Assembly (NCBI RefSeq): GCF_019279795.1
Contig: NC_056733.1
Location: forward strand, 1,119,451,907 to 1,119,515,906
Direction of reading: 5' to 3'
Origin: Protopterus annectens
Lineage: Eukaryota; Chordata; Ceratodontiformes; Protopteridae
Length of the DNA stretch: 64,000 nucleotides
Made by a program: the position numbers and the translations under genes. The notes beneath the pieces are model-generated. The model had not been told where the DNA came from. It searched no databases and saw only the letters and a program-made list of their open reading frames with translations. Positions 30,611 through 41,819 of the stretch are shown piece by piece. Each line of letters starts with the position of its first letter. Position 1 is the first letter of the stretch.

Positions 30611-32944
30611 GTTCATAGGTTCATAGGATGATACTAGGCTATTGGCTTGGAGGCCCTTATAAGCCAAGCCAAGAATTTCACCCATGCTCCCTCAAAGTCA
30701 GCACCTGTTTCCCCTGTCCAGCAGGGACACAGGTGGGATCCCAGGGGTATATTTTCTGTTTCCCATCCAGTCGTTCAGGTTTCTTTTAAAGAGGGCTAGA
30801 GAGGTACTCTGCTTGACATGGAGAGGGAGTCATTCTACAGATGGGGGAGTCTTTGGGACGCAAATCTATCTGCCAACAATTTCTATTAATGTCACAGACC
30901 AGGTTAAGGCCTTGCATGCAGGTTGTGCCATTGGAGTTTGTCTTATGGATATGCAGCAACTTCATCAAGGCTGGGTCTGAAATGACCTTGTATGCCAGAC
31001 ACAGGTCACCTCTGAGCAGTTTGTATAAGACTGAGTAGAGGGACAGGGCTTTTAGCCTATCTGTAAAGGGCAGGTGTTTGAGACCCTGGATTTTCCTGGT
31101 CAGGAACCTTAGCGGTCTCTCCAGCTGCTGCATGTGCTTGGCAAGGTACATCCCGAAGGAGGCATTATACTCGATAATGGGTCTGATAAGGGAGGAGAAC
31201 ACAGATGTTATGACCTCCTTGTTGTGGATGAAATAATCTTATTTATGAGGTGGGCCATGTAGAAAACCTTCCGTACAATGGAGGCAATGTGGTGGTCAAA
31301 AGTCAGATTACTATCAAGCTGGGCGCCCAAGTCTCTCACGACTGATTGCATGCTTAGTACATTGTTATTAATGTGATAATCAGTGGGGAAGACATTTTCC
31401 TGAAAGGGGACAATGATGCATTTCTTGGCAGTCAGTTTGAGATCATGCTTCTGGCACCAGTCATTTTTTTGAGCAAGGCCCTCTTGGAGGATGTTCACAT
31501 CACTAGGGGAATTTAAGACAGTGCCTAGCTTACAGTCATCTGAAAACTTGGTCAACCACAGACCACTGGTTTTGGCTTGCACCTCAGAAATGTATATCTC
31601 AAACAATACAGACCACAAGACCGATCCTTGGGATACACCACTTGTTACGGGTCTACTACTAAAGGTGGCTTCCCCTACTTTGACTGAGTGGGTTCTATCG
31701 GTGAGCCAGTTAACTACCCATCTGGTAACATATGGGTTGATGCCTAGTTAGGAGAGTTTATCTATTATGCCCAAGTGGGGAATAGTGTCAAAGGCTTTGG
31801 CTAGGTCAAGGTAGGCTGTGTGTACTGTCATCCCCTCGTCCATGGCTGTGGTGACTGTTTCAAAGAAGTCAACCAAGTTTAACAGGCACGATCTCCCTTT
31901 GACAAAACCAAACTGTGTGGGGTCAAGCGTTTGGAAGTTGTCAATGTGCTTGTTTATAAGGTCCATGATAATGCATTCCATGGCCTTGCAGATCAGGCTA
32001 GTTTGGCTGATGGGCCTATAATTGCCTGGGTGAGTGGACGCTCCACCTTTGTGTAGAAGGATGACAGTGGCTGTCCTCCATTCAGCTGGGATGAAGCCAG
32101 TGCTCAGGCTTTGGTTGAATAAGGTGTCTAATGGAGCTGAGAGCTCATGCATGAGTTCATGTAGGATACAGCCAGGGATGTTATCAGGTCCCATGGAGAC
32201 TGTTCTTTTTGCCTTTGAGAGGGCATTAAGGACCTGCTCCCCGGTGATGAGGGGAGGGGGGCAGGTGCTGGGGATGTCCTGATTTACTGATGGGGGGGAC
32301 AGGGGGTAAAGTTTTCACAAGTTGGCTACATCTGTGGCATTTGTGTATGTAGTGTTATTGGCCACCAGTTCAGAGCAGATTTGGGCATTGCTTTTGAGGT
32401 TGTGGACATATGTGAAGAAGGCATTGTGATTGTCCTTGGTGGATGTGGCCAATTTGGACTCGAAGTTAGCCTTAGATGATTTCACCAGTGACCTTATTTG
32501 CTTGTTCAGACAAAGGAGAGATTGTTTCCAACTTGGCACCTGCTCCTTCTTAGCCCTGGACAGCAGTTTTTTCCTTCTGTTATAGAGTTTTTTATTGCTG
32601 CTGTCCACCAGACAGGTTTACTCTTCCATGAAGAAAATGATTTGGTCCTGTCAGGTATTGCTGAGTCCATACAGCTATGTAGGTGCTCATATAGTTTTTT
32701 GGTGTAGGCTTGGACATTAGTGCTTATTCCAACTGAAGCTGAAGGGATGGTGGCTGTGAAGCTGCTTTTACCTGCTCTGAGGAGAATGTAGTCAGCTTTG
32801 GAAAAGTTTTTTCATTTGACCCTGACGGGGGGAGGGGGGTCAGGGGAGATGGTGACTTCAAAAGTGATCACTTTATGGTTGGATCTTACCAAGGAGGATG
32901 ACACTGTAGGAGTGCTACAGTGGCTATTCATGTTGGTGAGGACT
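30611..32944 (-). mobile_element. CR1-type LINE, 5'-truncated, nested in gypsy (E2)
   Basis: The 3' end at 30611 has GTTCATAGGTTCATAGG, two copies of an 8-bp repeat (CTATGAAC on the coding strand). The element runs to about 32944 where it stops inside the endonuclease domain, with gypsy gag continuing beyond. 5' truncation is the usual product of incomplete reverse transcription. Confidence 0.85.
30786..32940 (-). pseudogene. CR1 ORF2 relic: endonuclease end and reverse transcriptase
   Basis: Coding order: LVLTNMNSHCS and VRSNHKVITFEV (about 32930-32860, altered SDH), LYNRRKKLLSRAKK (about 32580), ASMGPDNIPGCILHELMHEL (about 32200), NYRPISQTSLICKAME (about 32010), AYLDLAKAFDTIPHLG (about 31820), FSDDCKLG (about 31550; Ala to Ser in FADD) and LIRPIIEYNASFGMYLA (about 31190). 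The frame changes at about 32310, 31745, 31615 and 31205. GVPQG lies in the gap near 31640. Not functional. Confidence 0.82.
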
Positions 32945-34086
32945 TACTGGCTCTCCCACCTTTTGCTCCGCACCTTGCCTCCGTCGACATCTATATGCTA
33001 CATGGTCCCACTGGTTGCATTTAAAATATTTAACCCTTGGTCCTGGATGTGTACCTGGTCTAGTGGCTTCCCCTGCTACTGGCAGACTCTGTTGGGGCAG
33101 TTTGGGCTGCCCATGGGTTCCTTTAGACCCATGAACAGCACTGGGTGCCCCTTTCCTGTGCAGTGATGCCCTGCTTGCTAGGTATAGATCTCCCTTCTTC
33201 CCCAACTCATCTGCAGTAGTGCATTGTCTATCAGCTAACTAGATTCTCATGTCCTCAGACAAAATGTTAAGGGCTTGTTTCCTCACCAAAAGGTCTGCCA
33301 CCCCTTCAAAAGTGGTGACCTGACATCCACTCACCCATCTATGAAAATAAGTGCTTAGTTCAGCAATATATTCACACACGCTTTCATCTGCCTTGCGTCT
33401 ATGCTCATGAAACCTTTTCCTATAAGCTTCAGGTGTTAAAACATTCTAGCAAACAGTTCTTTACATTATAATTTAAACAATCAGTATCAGACAATTTGGA
33501 GATAACAGTTAAAGCTTTACCATGGAGTAAGGAGGTCAGGAATCGTACCCAAGAGCCCTTGGACAACCTTATACCGTTTACATACCCTCCCAAACATATG
33601 AATGAAACTATCAAAATTACCCCCTCTGTAAATTGTGGAAGAAATTTACTGACCTTTGTTACTTCTGGAGTTCTATTACTCCCATTACCTCCATGACTTT
33701 GGTGAAGTCAGCATCTCCTTTTCATGTTGCCTCTGCCTCTCATTCTCCTCAGCCTGCAGACATTGCAATTTCTCATTTTCCTCAGCCTCCAGATGTCTCA
33801 GTCTCTTTGCTGCTTATCTTTCCAAATACTTGGCCTCCAACTCAAGTGTCTTTAACTCCAGATGGGTTTTTAAGTCCTCTGTGGAAAGGTTGAGCTGTCC
33901 ATTTTCTGAGAGTTGTACATCTCCACAGCCAGTCTGATTGTCCTCCTGGTTGCTATTCTGTGATGCAGCTGTGACTAATGCTGGAATCATGTCTGCTTTA
34001 GTCAAGTTGTCATGCACCAGTCCTTTAGCCTGGTACATCTCAGCCAACTGGCTCCTTGTCAGCTTGCCATGCTTCTCTGCTGACAT
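32945..34086 (-). pseudogene. Gypsy gag: SAP-like start, coiled coil, CCHC knuckle
   Basis: Likely start ATG at 34086 (MSAEKHGKLTRSQLAEMYQ), with a SAP-like helix pair to LTKADMIPALV (residues 8-36). It is followed by an acidic Glu/Leu-rich coiled coil (HLELKTLELEAKYLER), a TAA at 33814-33816, and more coiled coil. Around 33610-33430 comes WVRFLTSLLHGKALTVISKL, the capsid region. At about 33050 KYFKCNQWDHVAYRC is a zinc knuckle whose first Cys is Tyr and whose Gly is Asp. Gag would assemble particles and bind RNA. Several stops make it non-functional. Confidence 0.7.
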
Positions 34087-34221
34087 GCTTGCCTGCTCTC
34101 CCTGACTAACTAAGCTAACAAAAAAATAAAACAATTGTGATAAGGACTCTGAATGTTCACTGCATGGCTGATTGAGAGTACAAACACTTTCAGTGACCAC
34201 TGTACACAGGCTACAGGAATT

Positions 34222-34332
34222 TAGTATCCACACCACTACAAGCCAATTAATATGTGATGTGGCTAACTCACCACTGTCAACCAATTTAATATGTGATGTG
34301 GATTTCTCACCACTGCCAAACAATTAATATTT
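34222..34332. repeat. Three short tandem repeats next to 5' LTR
   Basis: About 38-bp units: CAATTAATATGTGATGTGG and CAATTTAATATGTGATGTGG, each followed by CTCACCACTG, then a shortened third unit CAATTAATATTTGATG that merges with the LTR edge. This is where the primer binding site should be, so the boundary is uncertain. Confidence 0.65.
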
Positions 34333-35465
34333 GATGCCCCTGCACTGGCCCAGTAATCAAGGAGCCTCAATCCTCACCACTAGCACCAGTGAGGGACGTA
34401 CACATTGGGAGGATGACAAGTACACACACAGTAAAGTACATTTTCCCTAAAGAGCACACAGAGTTGAGAGTCAGTCTAGGGCTGGTTTCTCTCACTTTTT
34501 CCAGATCCTCAATAAAACTCCCCACTGGCACAGCTATAGGTTTAAGATCTCAGCCGAGCTAAGGCCTCCAGCACCCTCTCTGTCGAACCAGTGCTTCTTG
34601 TCCCTGCCCAAGTAGCTGACACACAAACACACTTTGAGATTTGATTTATATACAAACACAAACACACACCTGAGAAATGCTGGCACAGCTTTACTAGCTA
34701 TGCCCCCTTCTGCCCAGACTATAAGGTAGTACCAGCTGTCACCTGCCACCCTTACTTATCAGCTACTATAAGGCTTTTACCAAAGGGTGTCCAATCCTAC
34801 TGTGTAATGTTACTATTATCCAAGTGGTAAGTGTGACCAAGACTAAGGCTATTGGAGTGGCCTATACAATGTCATCAAATGCATATGCAAGTGCTTTACG
34901 AGCTTAAATATCTCTAAACAAACCAGCCACAATTAAAAGGTTTAAATATATTTAATAATGAATAATAAAAGAACAAGACAATACTCAAACAAGACAGTAA
35001 TTGCAGAGTTCAGAATCACAGGAAATATTTTAAAACAACATTGCAGGACAGTCTCAAACAAATACAGAAAACATCTAAACCAATCTTTACTATATTCCTA
35101 TCTATATCTAAGAAAAATCACTGTACCCTAGTTACTTACTATTAGCAAGGCAAATTCAGATGAGAAGTGTTGAATGGATGTTTCTAGATCCAAGACAAGA
35201 TACAAAATGCACAGACTTTCTCTCTGAGAGAGTTTTTAAATTAATAATACACATTACTTCTTGGTTAGCCTGGATGCTATCACTCTTTGTCACCTGCCTT
35301 CAGTTCCCAGGCTAACAGAAGCTAATCTAATTTTTAACATCTCTGTGTGAGAAGTACATATCTCTCAGAAGTTTGCAGAACATGGAAGTTGTAAAATAAT
35401 TAAACACTTTTACATTTGAAACCTAGTAATTATTTCTGTTTCAAGACAATAGGCTAACCTCTAGC
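34330..35465 (-). repeat. 5' LTR of gypsy element, truncated by DIRS copy B
   Basis: Aligns with 23090 to about 24235 throughout. The alignment ends at ACCTCTAGCT, where DIRS sequence begins. The remainder resumes as a 58-bp scrap at 40249. Confidence 0.85.
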
Positions 35466-35471
35466 TGGTAC

Positions 35472-35730
35472 TTACCCTAACATTCCATGTTTGTAGTCCA
35501 TCTCGCCTATATTCTTGTGTCCCTCCCTCCAGCCCCCTTCCTGTTTCTGGAGGCTGGAGGGAGGGACGCAAGAATATAGGTGAGATGGACTACAAACATG
35601 GAACTTTATGGTAAGTCCATAATGTTCCATGTTTGTAGTGGAGGGAGGGGTGCAAGAATATTGGCGAGATGGACTACAAGCATGGAATGTTATGGTAAGT
35701 GCATAACTTCTTTATGTTATGTAGTCCTAT
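35472..35730. repeat. Nested inverted repeats at 3' end of DIRS copy B
   Basis: Arm 35472-35532 is the near-perfect inverse of 35554-35614 (shared core TGTTTGTAGTCCATCTC) around a 21-bp loop. A further arm, TAATGTTCCATGTTTGTAG (about 35620), is inverted at about 35679-35697. The arrangement continues into TGCATAACTTCTTTAT. The same terminal layout appears in copy D. Confidence 0.85.
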
Positions 35731-35787
35731 CTCACCGTAATTCTTGCTGGATGGGACAGCATCCCTAGCACCTTTTTCCCTGGTGGC

Positions 35788-37533
35788 TCAAGCAAAGAGA
35801 CTCTTCAGCACAGTGGACCCAAAGGAGGACCTGTCCTGGGAGGCCAAATCCAATTTGTAATGAGTGACAAATGTATGTGGTCTTGCCCAAGTAGCTGCTG
35901 CACAAATAGTATCAACTGGGAGCCTAGATCTAAAGGCACATGAAGTAGCTACAGCCCTAGTAGAGTGACCTTTAGCTTTTACAGGTAATTGTCTACCAGC
36001 TTGTTGATAAGCAAAGAATATGCAATCCGAAAGCCATTTCGAAAGAGTAATTTTAGAAACAGGCAAGCTTTTCCTTTTGTCAGAAAAAGAAACAAAAAGT
36101 TGATCAGATTTCCTGAATTCTTTAATCCTGTGTATATAAAACCTGAGTATCCTGTGGACATCTAGCTGGTGTAGTCTATACTCTGATTTATTAGAGTGGT
36201 TTGGAAAAAACACAGGTAGCTCAGTGGTAGTGTTCAAGTTGTGCTCTGAGCATACCTTAGGAAGAAAGGAAGGGTTTGTCCTGAGAGAGACTCAATCCTT
36301 GTGAAAAATAATGTTAGGAGGTTGGATAGTTAGAGCTTGTAGTTCTGAAACTCTCCTAGCAGATGTTATAGCTACCAAGAACAAGGTTTTCCATGATAAC
36401 AATTTTAAGTCTGATGACGAGGATGGCTCACAGGGTGCAGACATCAAAGATGAGAGGACTAAGTTTAAGTCCCAGGGTTCTAATGTTTGTTTTATTGGGG
36501 GTCTAAGAAGAAGAACTCCTTTTAAGAAGGTTTTACACAGGGAGTGCTGCATGATTGGATTTCCCATGAAACTAAAATGGAAATTGGAAATGGCAGCTAG
36601 TTGAACTCTAACTGTAGCGGCTGCCTCTCCTTCATGAAAAATTGTTGTTAGGAAGGATAAAATGGATTCTAAAGGAGCTGTATATGGATCTAAACCCCGA
36701 TTCATAGCCCAGAGGGAAAACCTTTTCCATTTGCTAGAATATAGTTTCTGAGTGGAAGGTTTATGGGATGAAATTAGGATGTGTTTGACCACTGGGGATA
36801 AGGGAATACACTTGGCTATACGTGGAATTCGAACAGCCATGCTGTCAATTTGAGGGTGTAGATGGAGGAATGGAACTGTCCCGATTGATGAATTAGGAGA
36901 TGGTCCAGAATCCATGGTTCCTCCAAGAGGTAGGACCACAGGAAGGGAAACCAAACTTGTTGAGGCCAGTAAGGAGCAATGAGGATCAAGGAACTCTTCA
37001 ACTGTCTTGCTTTCTGTATTACTTTGGGGATGAGTGGAAAAGGAGGAAAGGCATAAAGAAGTCCTGGGGGCCAATCGTGAACTAGAGCATCCCTGGGTGA
37101 CATCCCCAGATGGGGAATGAGGGCAAAGTAGCTGCTGCATTTGGTGTTCAGTTGAGTGGCAAATAGATCGCAGCAAGGCTGGCCCCATTTGTAAAAGATC
37201 TCTTTCGCAACCATTGGATTCAGGGACCACACGTGAGGCATCAGAATTGCTCAGCTGAGTTTGTCCGCTATTACGTTGGATTTCCCTGGGATATGCATTG
37301 CTATCAGGAAGCATTGAGTATCCATCACCCATTTCCAAACTCTTAAGGACTCTCTGCAAAGAGGGTAAGACTTGGTTCCCCCCTGCTTGTTTATGTACCA
37401 CATGACAGACATGTTGTCTGACTGAATCACAATCGTTCCGGTGGGAAGGGAGCTGTGAAGTGCTTGCAATGCATATAGCACTGCTCTCATCTCTAGAACA
37501 TTGATATGCAAGTGGTTCTCGTGGTTTTGCCAA
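35788..37533 (-). pseudogene. DIRS tyrosine recombinase, one internal stop
   Basis: One frame of 581 codons interrupted only by TGA at 36292-36294, where copy D has an arginine codon after HKD. The recombinase core starts about 36760 (SSHKPSTQKLYSSKWKRF, the N-terminal core-binding domain). Catalytic landmarks: TSARRVSEL (first Arg, about 36350), GHSTRAVATS (His-x-x-Arg, about 35960) and FVTHYKL (Tyr nucleophile, about 35865). The tetrad therefore appears complete. The first 240 or so codons overlap the RNase H frame in another phase. The enzyme would recombine circular cDNA into the genome without target duplication. Confidence 0.85.
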
Positions 37534-38622
37534 GTACCTTGGACTGTCTTTTCCAGATAATGCCCCCCCACCCTATCTGGGAAGCGTCTGTGGTCAAAAC
37601 TGCTTTCTCTTGGGGAGGAACAAGTGGACGACCTAAGACAAGTTGTTTCATGTATAACCACCATGTCAGATCCCTTTTGCATGCATTTGTTATTAATATC
37701 TGCTGAGACAATGGAAGGTCTTGCATCGACCATTGTGCAACTAGCATCCATTGGAGAATCCTCATTTGTAGGTGAGCAAGAGGAACTAATAAGATGGCAG
37801 AAGTCATAGTCCCTAAGGCTTGAAGGACTACTCTGGCCTGGACTCTTTGTTTGTTTAATAAAAATCTGGCCTGACTGCATAGAGATTCCAGTCTTTCCTG
37901 TGTTAGCTTTACTAACATGGTTGTTGTGTTTATTTCTGAACCTAGATATAAAATATGCTAAGAGGGAGATAAGACTGACTTTTGCAAGTTGACAGTGATG
38001 CCTAGACTGGCGCATAAGGATAGAGTCTTGTCCCTGGTTCTTATGAGTTGATGCTTGGTGGTAGCAGTGAGGAGCCAGTCGTCTAGGTACAGAAACATCT
38101 GGAATCCTTGATGACTCAGGTGAGCCGTTACCACTGCCATGCATTTGGTAAACACTCTGGCGGCTGTAGTGACTCCAAAGGGCAGTGTTCTGAACTGAAA
38201 ATGATTGGCATCCAGCAGGAAGTGTAAGTGTCTCCTGGAGCGCCTGTCCATTTTGATGTGGTAGTATGCATCCTGGAGACTGACTTGAGCACATCCAGTT
38301 GTCTTTCCTGATAAAGGGAAATATTGACTGCAGAGTGACCATTCGGAACTTTGATTTTCTTACATGCTTGTTGAGCCTGCTGAGATCTAGAATTGATCTC
38401 CAGTCCCCTGTCTTTTTTGGAACTAAAAAGAATCATGATTAAGTTCCGGATCCTACTTGCTCTGCAGGGACTTCTTGGATGACTCTTTTTTGCAGCAACG
38501 AGATGACCTCTGATGTTGCATGGTCTAGTTGGATGGGTGGTACGTCCAGAAGAGACCAGCTTGTTGATGGTTTGGAAATAAAGGGAATCAGGTAACCTCT
38601 GGATATTATTGTGTGTACCCAA
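36816..38622 (-). pseudogene. DIRS reverse transcriptase and RNase H
   Basis: RT core: FRTLPFGVTTAARVFTK (about 38190) and MFLYLDDWLLTA (about 38090, catalytic LDD). RNase H: LTTDASQIGWGGIIW (about 37590), LEMRAVLYALQAL (about 37490), VIQSDNMSVMWYINKQGG (about 37420) and GKSNVIADKLS (about 37270). The post-RNase H segment GQPCCDLFATQLNTK, then LLYAFPPFPLIPKV and LILIAPYWPQQVWFP, ends at 36816. Breaks: a stop after SVLSPS (37958), a shift near 37520, and TGA at 37251-37253 where LSR is expected. No methylase-type domain was noticed in this copy. Confidence 0.82.
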
Positions 38623-38709
38623 TGATCTTGAGTGATAGTTAGCCAGGTGCTTGGTTACAGCGATATACGACCCCTGACTGCCTCCAGAGATGTACAGTCG
38701 GGCAACCCC

Positions 38710-40240
38710 TCAGGGTCGATGGAAGGGATGATCAGAGAAAGCTTCTCTGTCTCCCTGATGTTGCGGACCTCCACTGCCGCGAGGGTGGCATCTTCCGTTA
38801 TATCCTCCCCCTCTGCCCCCTGGGTGAGGGTGACCTTGTGCCTGAGGAAAACCTTTTTGGGATTTGCGGAACCACATTTTCCCTCCTGTATTACCCTTGG
38901 GATAGGGTCTGGACAAGAGAGAGAAATGGACTCCAATGGCAGATAAGGTTTTTCCTTCCTGCTCGCACCTAGTCAAAGTCTCTTTCACTTGGGATCCAAA
39001 AAGAGATGAACCATCAAAGGGAATGTTAGTGAAGCAAGACTTGAAGGATTCTGTAAAATTACAAAGATGCATCCACGAATGTCTCCTGAGGGATATTCCT
39101 GCTGCGGCTGCCCTGCTCGCTCCATCTGCCGCATATGAGATCAGCCTCATGGAGGAGTTAGCTATGGAAGTAAGGGAAGAGAGCTGCTCAGAAACCTTGT
39201 CCATGGAACCCGGAGCTGCTGAACTCTGGAGGGTATCTCCTAACTCTTTCAGGAGATCCCTCTGAAGATGAGTTGAATGAGTCAGGTAATTCAGCAATCT
39301 TAATGTAAATGCTGCTGAAGAAAACGTACACTTCCCATACGTATCCATCATCCTGGACTCCTTGTTAGGAGGATGGATATTAGAAGGCATCTCAGATAAT
39401 TCCATCTTGGTTGCCGCTGCTACCACCATAGTGTCAACTGGAACTCCCTTACTAAGGAAAGACTTGTTCTCAGGTGCTGTCATAAATTTGTTTGGCCTCC
39501 TCGGGATGGCTTCCACTGCATCTGGAGAGATCCATGCTTTCTGCGATATGACCCCCAAAAGTTGGTCATAAGGCGGTGTCACCCAAGAGGTGGAAGGTCA
39601 GGAGCCAAAGGCCTCAAGATATACTGATTCATCCTCAGTAGGGTTAGAGGTCTTCCAATCACCCCTCTGTCTAAGGATTTCTAGGATATCAGAGAAGGAG
39701 ACATCCTCAGAGGGAGATCTAGGGGACCCTTATGATACCTCTAAATCAGTGTCTGATGTGACAGACTCAGGGGAGTTGAGATGTTTCCTCTTACATAACC
39801 TCTTCCGAGGGAGCTCTCCAGTGGGATAATCTGGGGAGGTCTTGGAAAAGGAGGCACCTCCAGTGGGGGCTACTTGGGCCTCTGGTTCCCTACGCTGTGG
39901 GGGTGGCAGGGGGGAAGAGGTTGCTGCCTACTGCTGGTGGGACACAGGTTCCAAAGGAATGGCTTTGGCAGAGGATAAAGCCTTCTCTATAGCTTCGAAA
40001 GCCTTTCCTCCCTGCTCTGAAGAAGACCTCCACTCCAAGGGGGCAGATGGTCGAATCCTAGCAAGAGGGAATGGCTCCAAAGCAGAAGTGAGAGCCAAGC
40101 TGAGTCAAGCTGAGGCTCCGAGAGGGAGGGTTGGTTCCAACGAGAACCCAGGGTGACTGTCCCCCCCGGAGTCGACATGAGAGCATCGGCTCCCAGAACC
40201 CTCAGCTCTAGACTGAGCCATCAAGGATAGAGTAATTGGC
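38710..40240 (-). pseudogene. DIRS ORF1 (gag-like), C-terminal part
   Basis: The frame 39582-38710 (290 residues) includes LLNYLTHSTHLQRDLLKEL, HSWMHLCNFTESFKSCF, IPFDGSSLFGSQVKETLTR and a Gly/Arg-rich end (HPGGRGGGYNGR). The WMHLC...FDGS..G..V block also occurs in copies C, D and F, so it is the conserved capsid-like region of this family. Upstream sequence to 40240 is more divergent, acidic and Ser/Pro-rich, in changing frames. The N-terminal Cys/His motif is absent because the element is truncated. Confidence 0.8.
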
Positions 40241-40248
40241 TCTGAGGA

Positions 40249-40306
40249 AATTTGCACTGGTATACAGTTTATATACATTTATGTTCTTTTTCAGTAGGGT
40301 ACACTT
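40249..40306 (-). repeat. 58-bp scrap of gypsy LTR between two DIRS copies
   Basis: TTTGCACTGGTATACAGTTT and CAGTAGGGTACACT match 24357-24411 of the 3' LTR (AGGTATATAGTTTATATACA, CAGTAGGGTACACT). This places both DIRS insertions within one LTR. Confidence 0.8.
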
Positions 40307-40366
40307 CTTCTTCTTCTTTTGGCTTCAGTGGCTGAAAATCTGAATTACCACTGTCTGATTGAGGGG

Positions 40367-41530
40367 TCAGTCATGAAACAGAATTATTAACCTGTTCAAC
40401 TTGTCACTGGTACAGCTGAAGTCCCCAGGATGTGTTTTGCTTTTAGAAAATGATGGGAAGACATCACCCACTGCTACACTCTCACGACTTCCCAGCAGAG
40501 TGGATAAGAGCAGCTTCCCCCTTGTTTGCTGATATACCAGACTGCTGCCATATTGTCTGCATGGATGAAAATCACACTCCCGAGGAGGGAATCCTGGAAT
40601 GCCCACAGTGCTAGGTGGATAACTCTCATCTACAAGATATTTATGTGAAGGTTGGCCTCTAGGGATAACCAAGCACCTTGAACTGTCATCCCTTCATACC
40701 CCCCCCCCCATCCCAGAAGGGAAGCATCCATGGTTACTGTGGCCAGTGGATTTCATAGAAAAAAGGTTTGTCCTGTCACTGATAGGGATGTTATCCAGCA
40801 TTTGATATGGTCTCTGCAAACCTGTCTGAGGTGAATCCTGGTATGAAGGGGTGAAGACTTTGTGACCATTGAACTGAGAGGATCCACTGGAGTACCCTCA
40901 TGTGATATCTTGCTAGGGGAACTAATGTAATTGTAGAAGCCTTCAAATCTAGCAAATAAAGTATTAATCTTGCCTGAGGAAAAGAATGCTGAATGACCTG
41001 GATGGCCACTAGTCAAAGAGAAAGCACCCTGGTGTCTGGGAGCTTGGCAATTTGAAGGCCTGTGTTGAGGTGACATTCAATAAACTCTATCTGCTGAGTA
41101 GGGGACAGCTGGCTTTTGGACTAATTCACTGTAATTCCTGTGTTTGTATAAGGTGAAGCAAGAGATTCCAATGTTGAACCAGAAGATCCCTGGAAGAAGC
41201 GTTGAGGAACCAGTCTTCTAGTTATGGGAACACCTGGATCCCTTGCATTGGGAGATGAGCTGCTACTACTGCCATAAATGGAAACATTTTCTGAATCATG
41301 TCTCTATTTTTATGTGATTGTAGGCATTCTGGAGAGCTATAGAGCACATCCAGTCATCCTTCCTCAGAAGAGGCAATATGAACTGGACCTTGACCATCCA
41401 GAATTTTATCTGTCTTGCAAACTGATTGAAATGACTTAGATCAAAGATTGGCCTGATGTCCCCTGTCTTCTTTGGAACTAAAAAGAACCTGGAATAGACT
41501 CAGGATTCTAATTGGTCTTGGGGGACCTGC
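40367..41530 (-). pseudogene. DIRS reverse transcriptase and RNase H, decayed
   Basis: Recognisable against copies B and D: SPSKISHEGTPVDPLSS (about 40900), an RNase H part with MNHGCFPS-like residues near 40720, and DKLNRLI (about 40390), the ADKLSR region. RT motifs around 41350 and 41220 are in several frames. Not functional. Confidence 0.65.
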
Positions 41531-41534
41531 TAGA

Positions 41535-41815
41535 TAACTTTTTTAAATTTATTTATTTTATTATTTATTTATTTGTGTTTGTTTACCTGGAGGTCTGCTG
41601 GGCCAGAGTGAGCCCATTTTCAGTAGAGGCCCAGGGAGAAAAGCTCAGAAACAAACAAACATGAAAAAGCTACAGAATCAAAACAGTATCAAATAGCCAT
41701 GATACAGAATACTAAATTACAGATAGGTAATACAATAAAACAGATAGTATACAAGTTATACAAATACTAGGTTACAGTAAGTAATAATAAAATGACTTTA
41801 AATATACAAGACAAA
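41535..41815 (-). mobile_element. L2-like LINE or SINE 3' fragment inserted in DIRS RT
   Basis: Minus strand: TTTTCTCCCTGGGCCTCTAC, TGAAAATGGGCTCACTCTGG, then CCAGGTAAACAAACACAAAT followed by AAATAAATAA. This is an L2-type tail and resembles the tail of the SINE at 4450. It separates the start of RT (LEKNVC, about 41820) from the rest at about 41530. Confidence 0.7.
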
Positions 41816-41819
41816 CATT

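Larger units (their letters stand above)
35466..40248 (-). mobile_element. DIRS-like retrotransposon (copy B)
   Basis: Minus-strand element inside the gypsy LTR. From right to left: gag-like ORF1 (about 40240-38710), RT and RNase H (about 38620-36816), tyrosine recombinase (37533-35788) and a palindromic 3' end (35472-35730). The ORF1 start and 5' terminal repeat are missing, so the 5' end is truncated. About 125 bp of LTR was lost at the insertion. Confidence 0.85.
23090..40306 (-). mobile_element. Ty3/gypsy element, Gmr1-like pol order, heavily interrupted
   Basis: Minus-strand element with a left (3') LTR at 23090-24690 and a right (5') LTR at 34330-35465 plus a scrap at 40249-40306. Inside, in coding order: gag (34086 to about 32945), the end of protease and integrase N-terminus (30610-29947), integrase core and C-terminus (25948 to about 24950), and an RNase H end (about 24880-24780). 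A CR1 copy (30611-32944) and a Penelope-like element (25963-29932) split it, and DIRS copy B breaks the right LTR. Most of RT-RNase H is deleted. RNase H after integrase indicates a PR-IN-RT-RH order. Confidence 0.8.

Noticed and set aside
23090-35465. Endogenous retrovirus
   Set aside because: No env-like frame is seen, and gag, integrase and RNase H motifs fit Ty3/gypsy.
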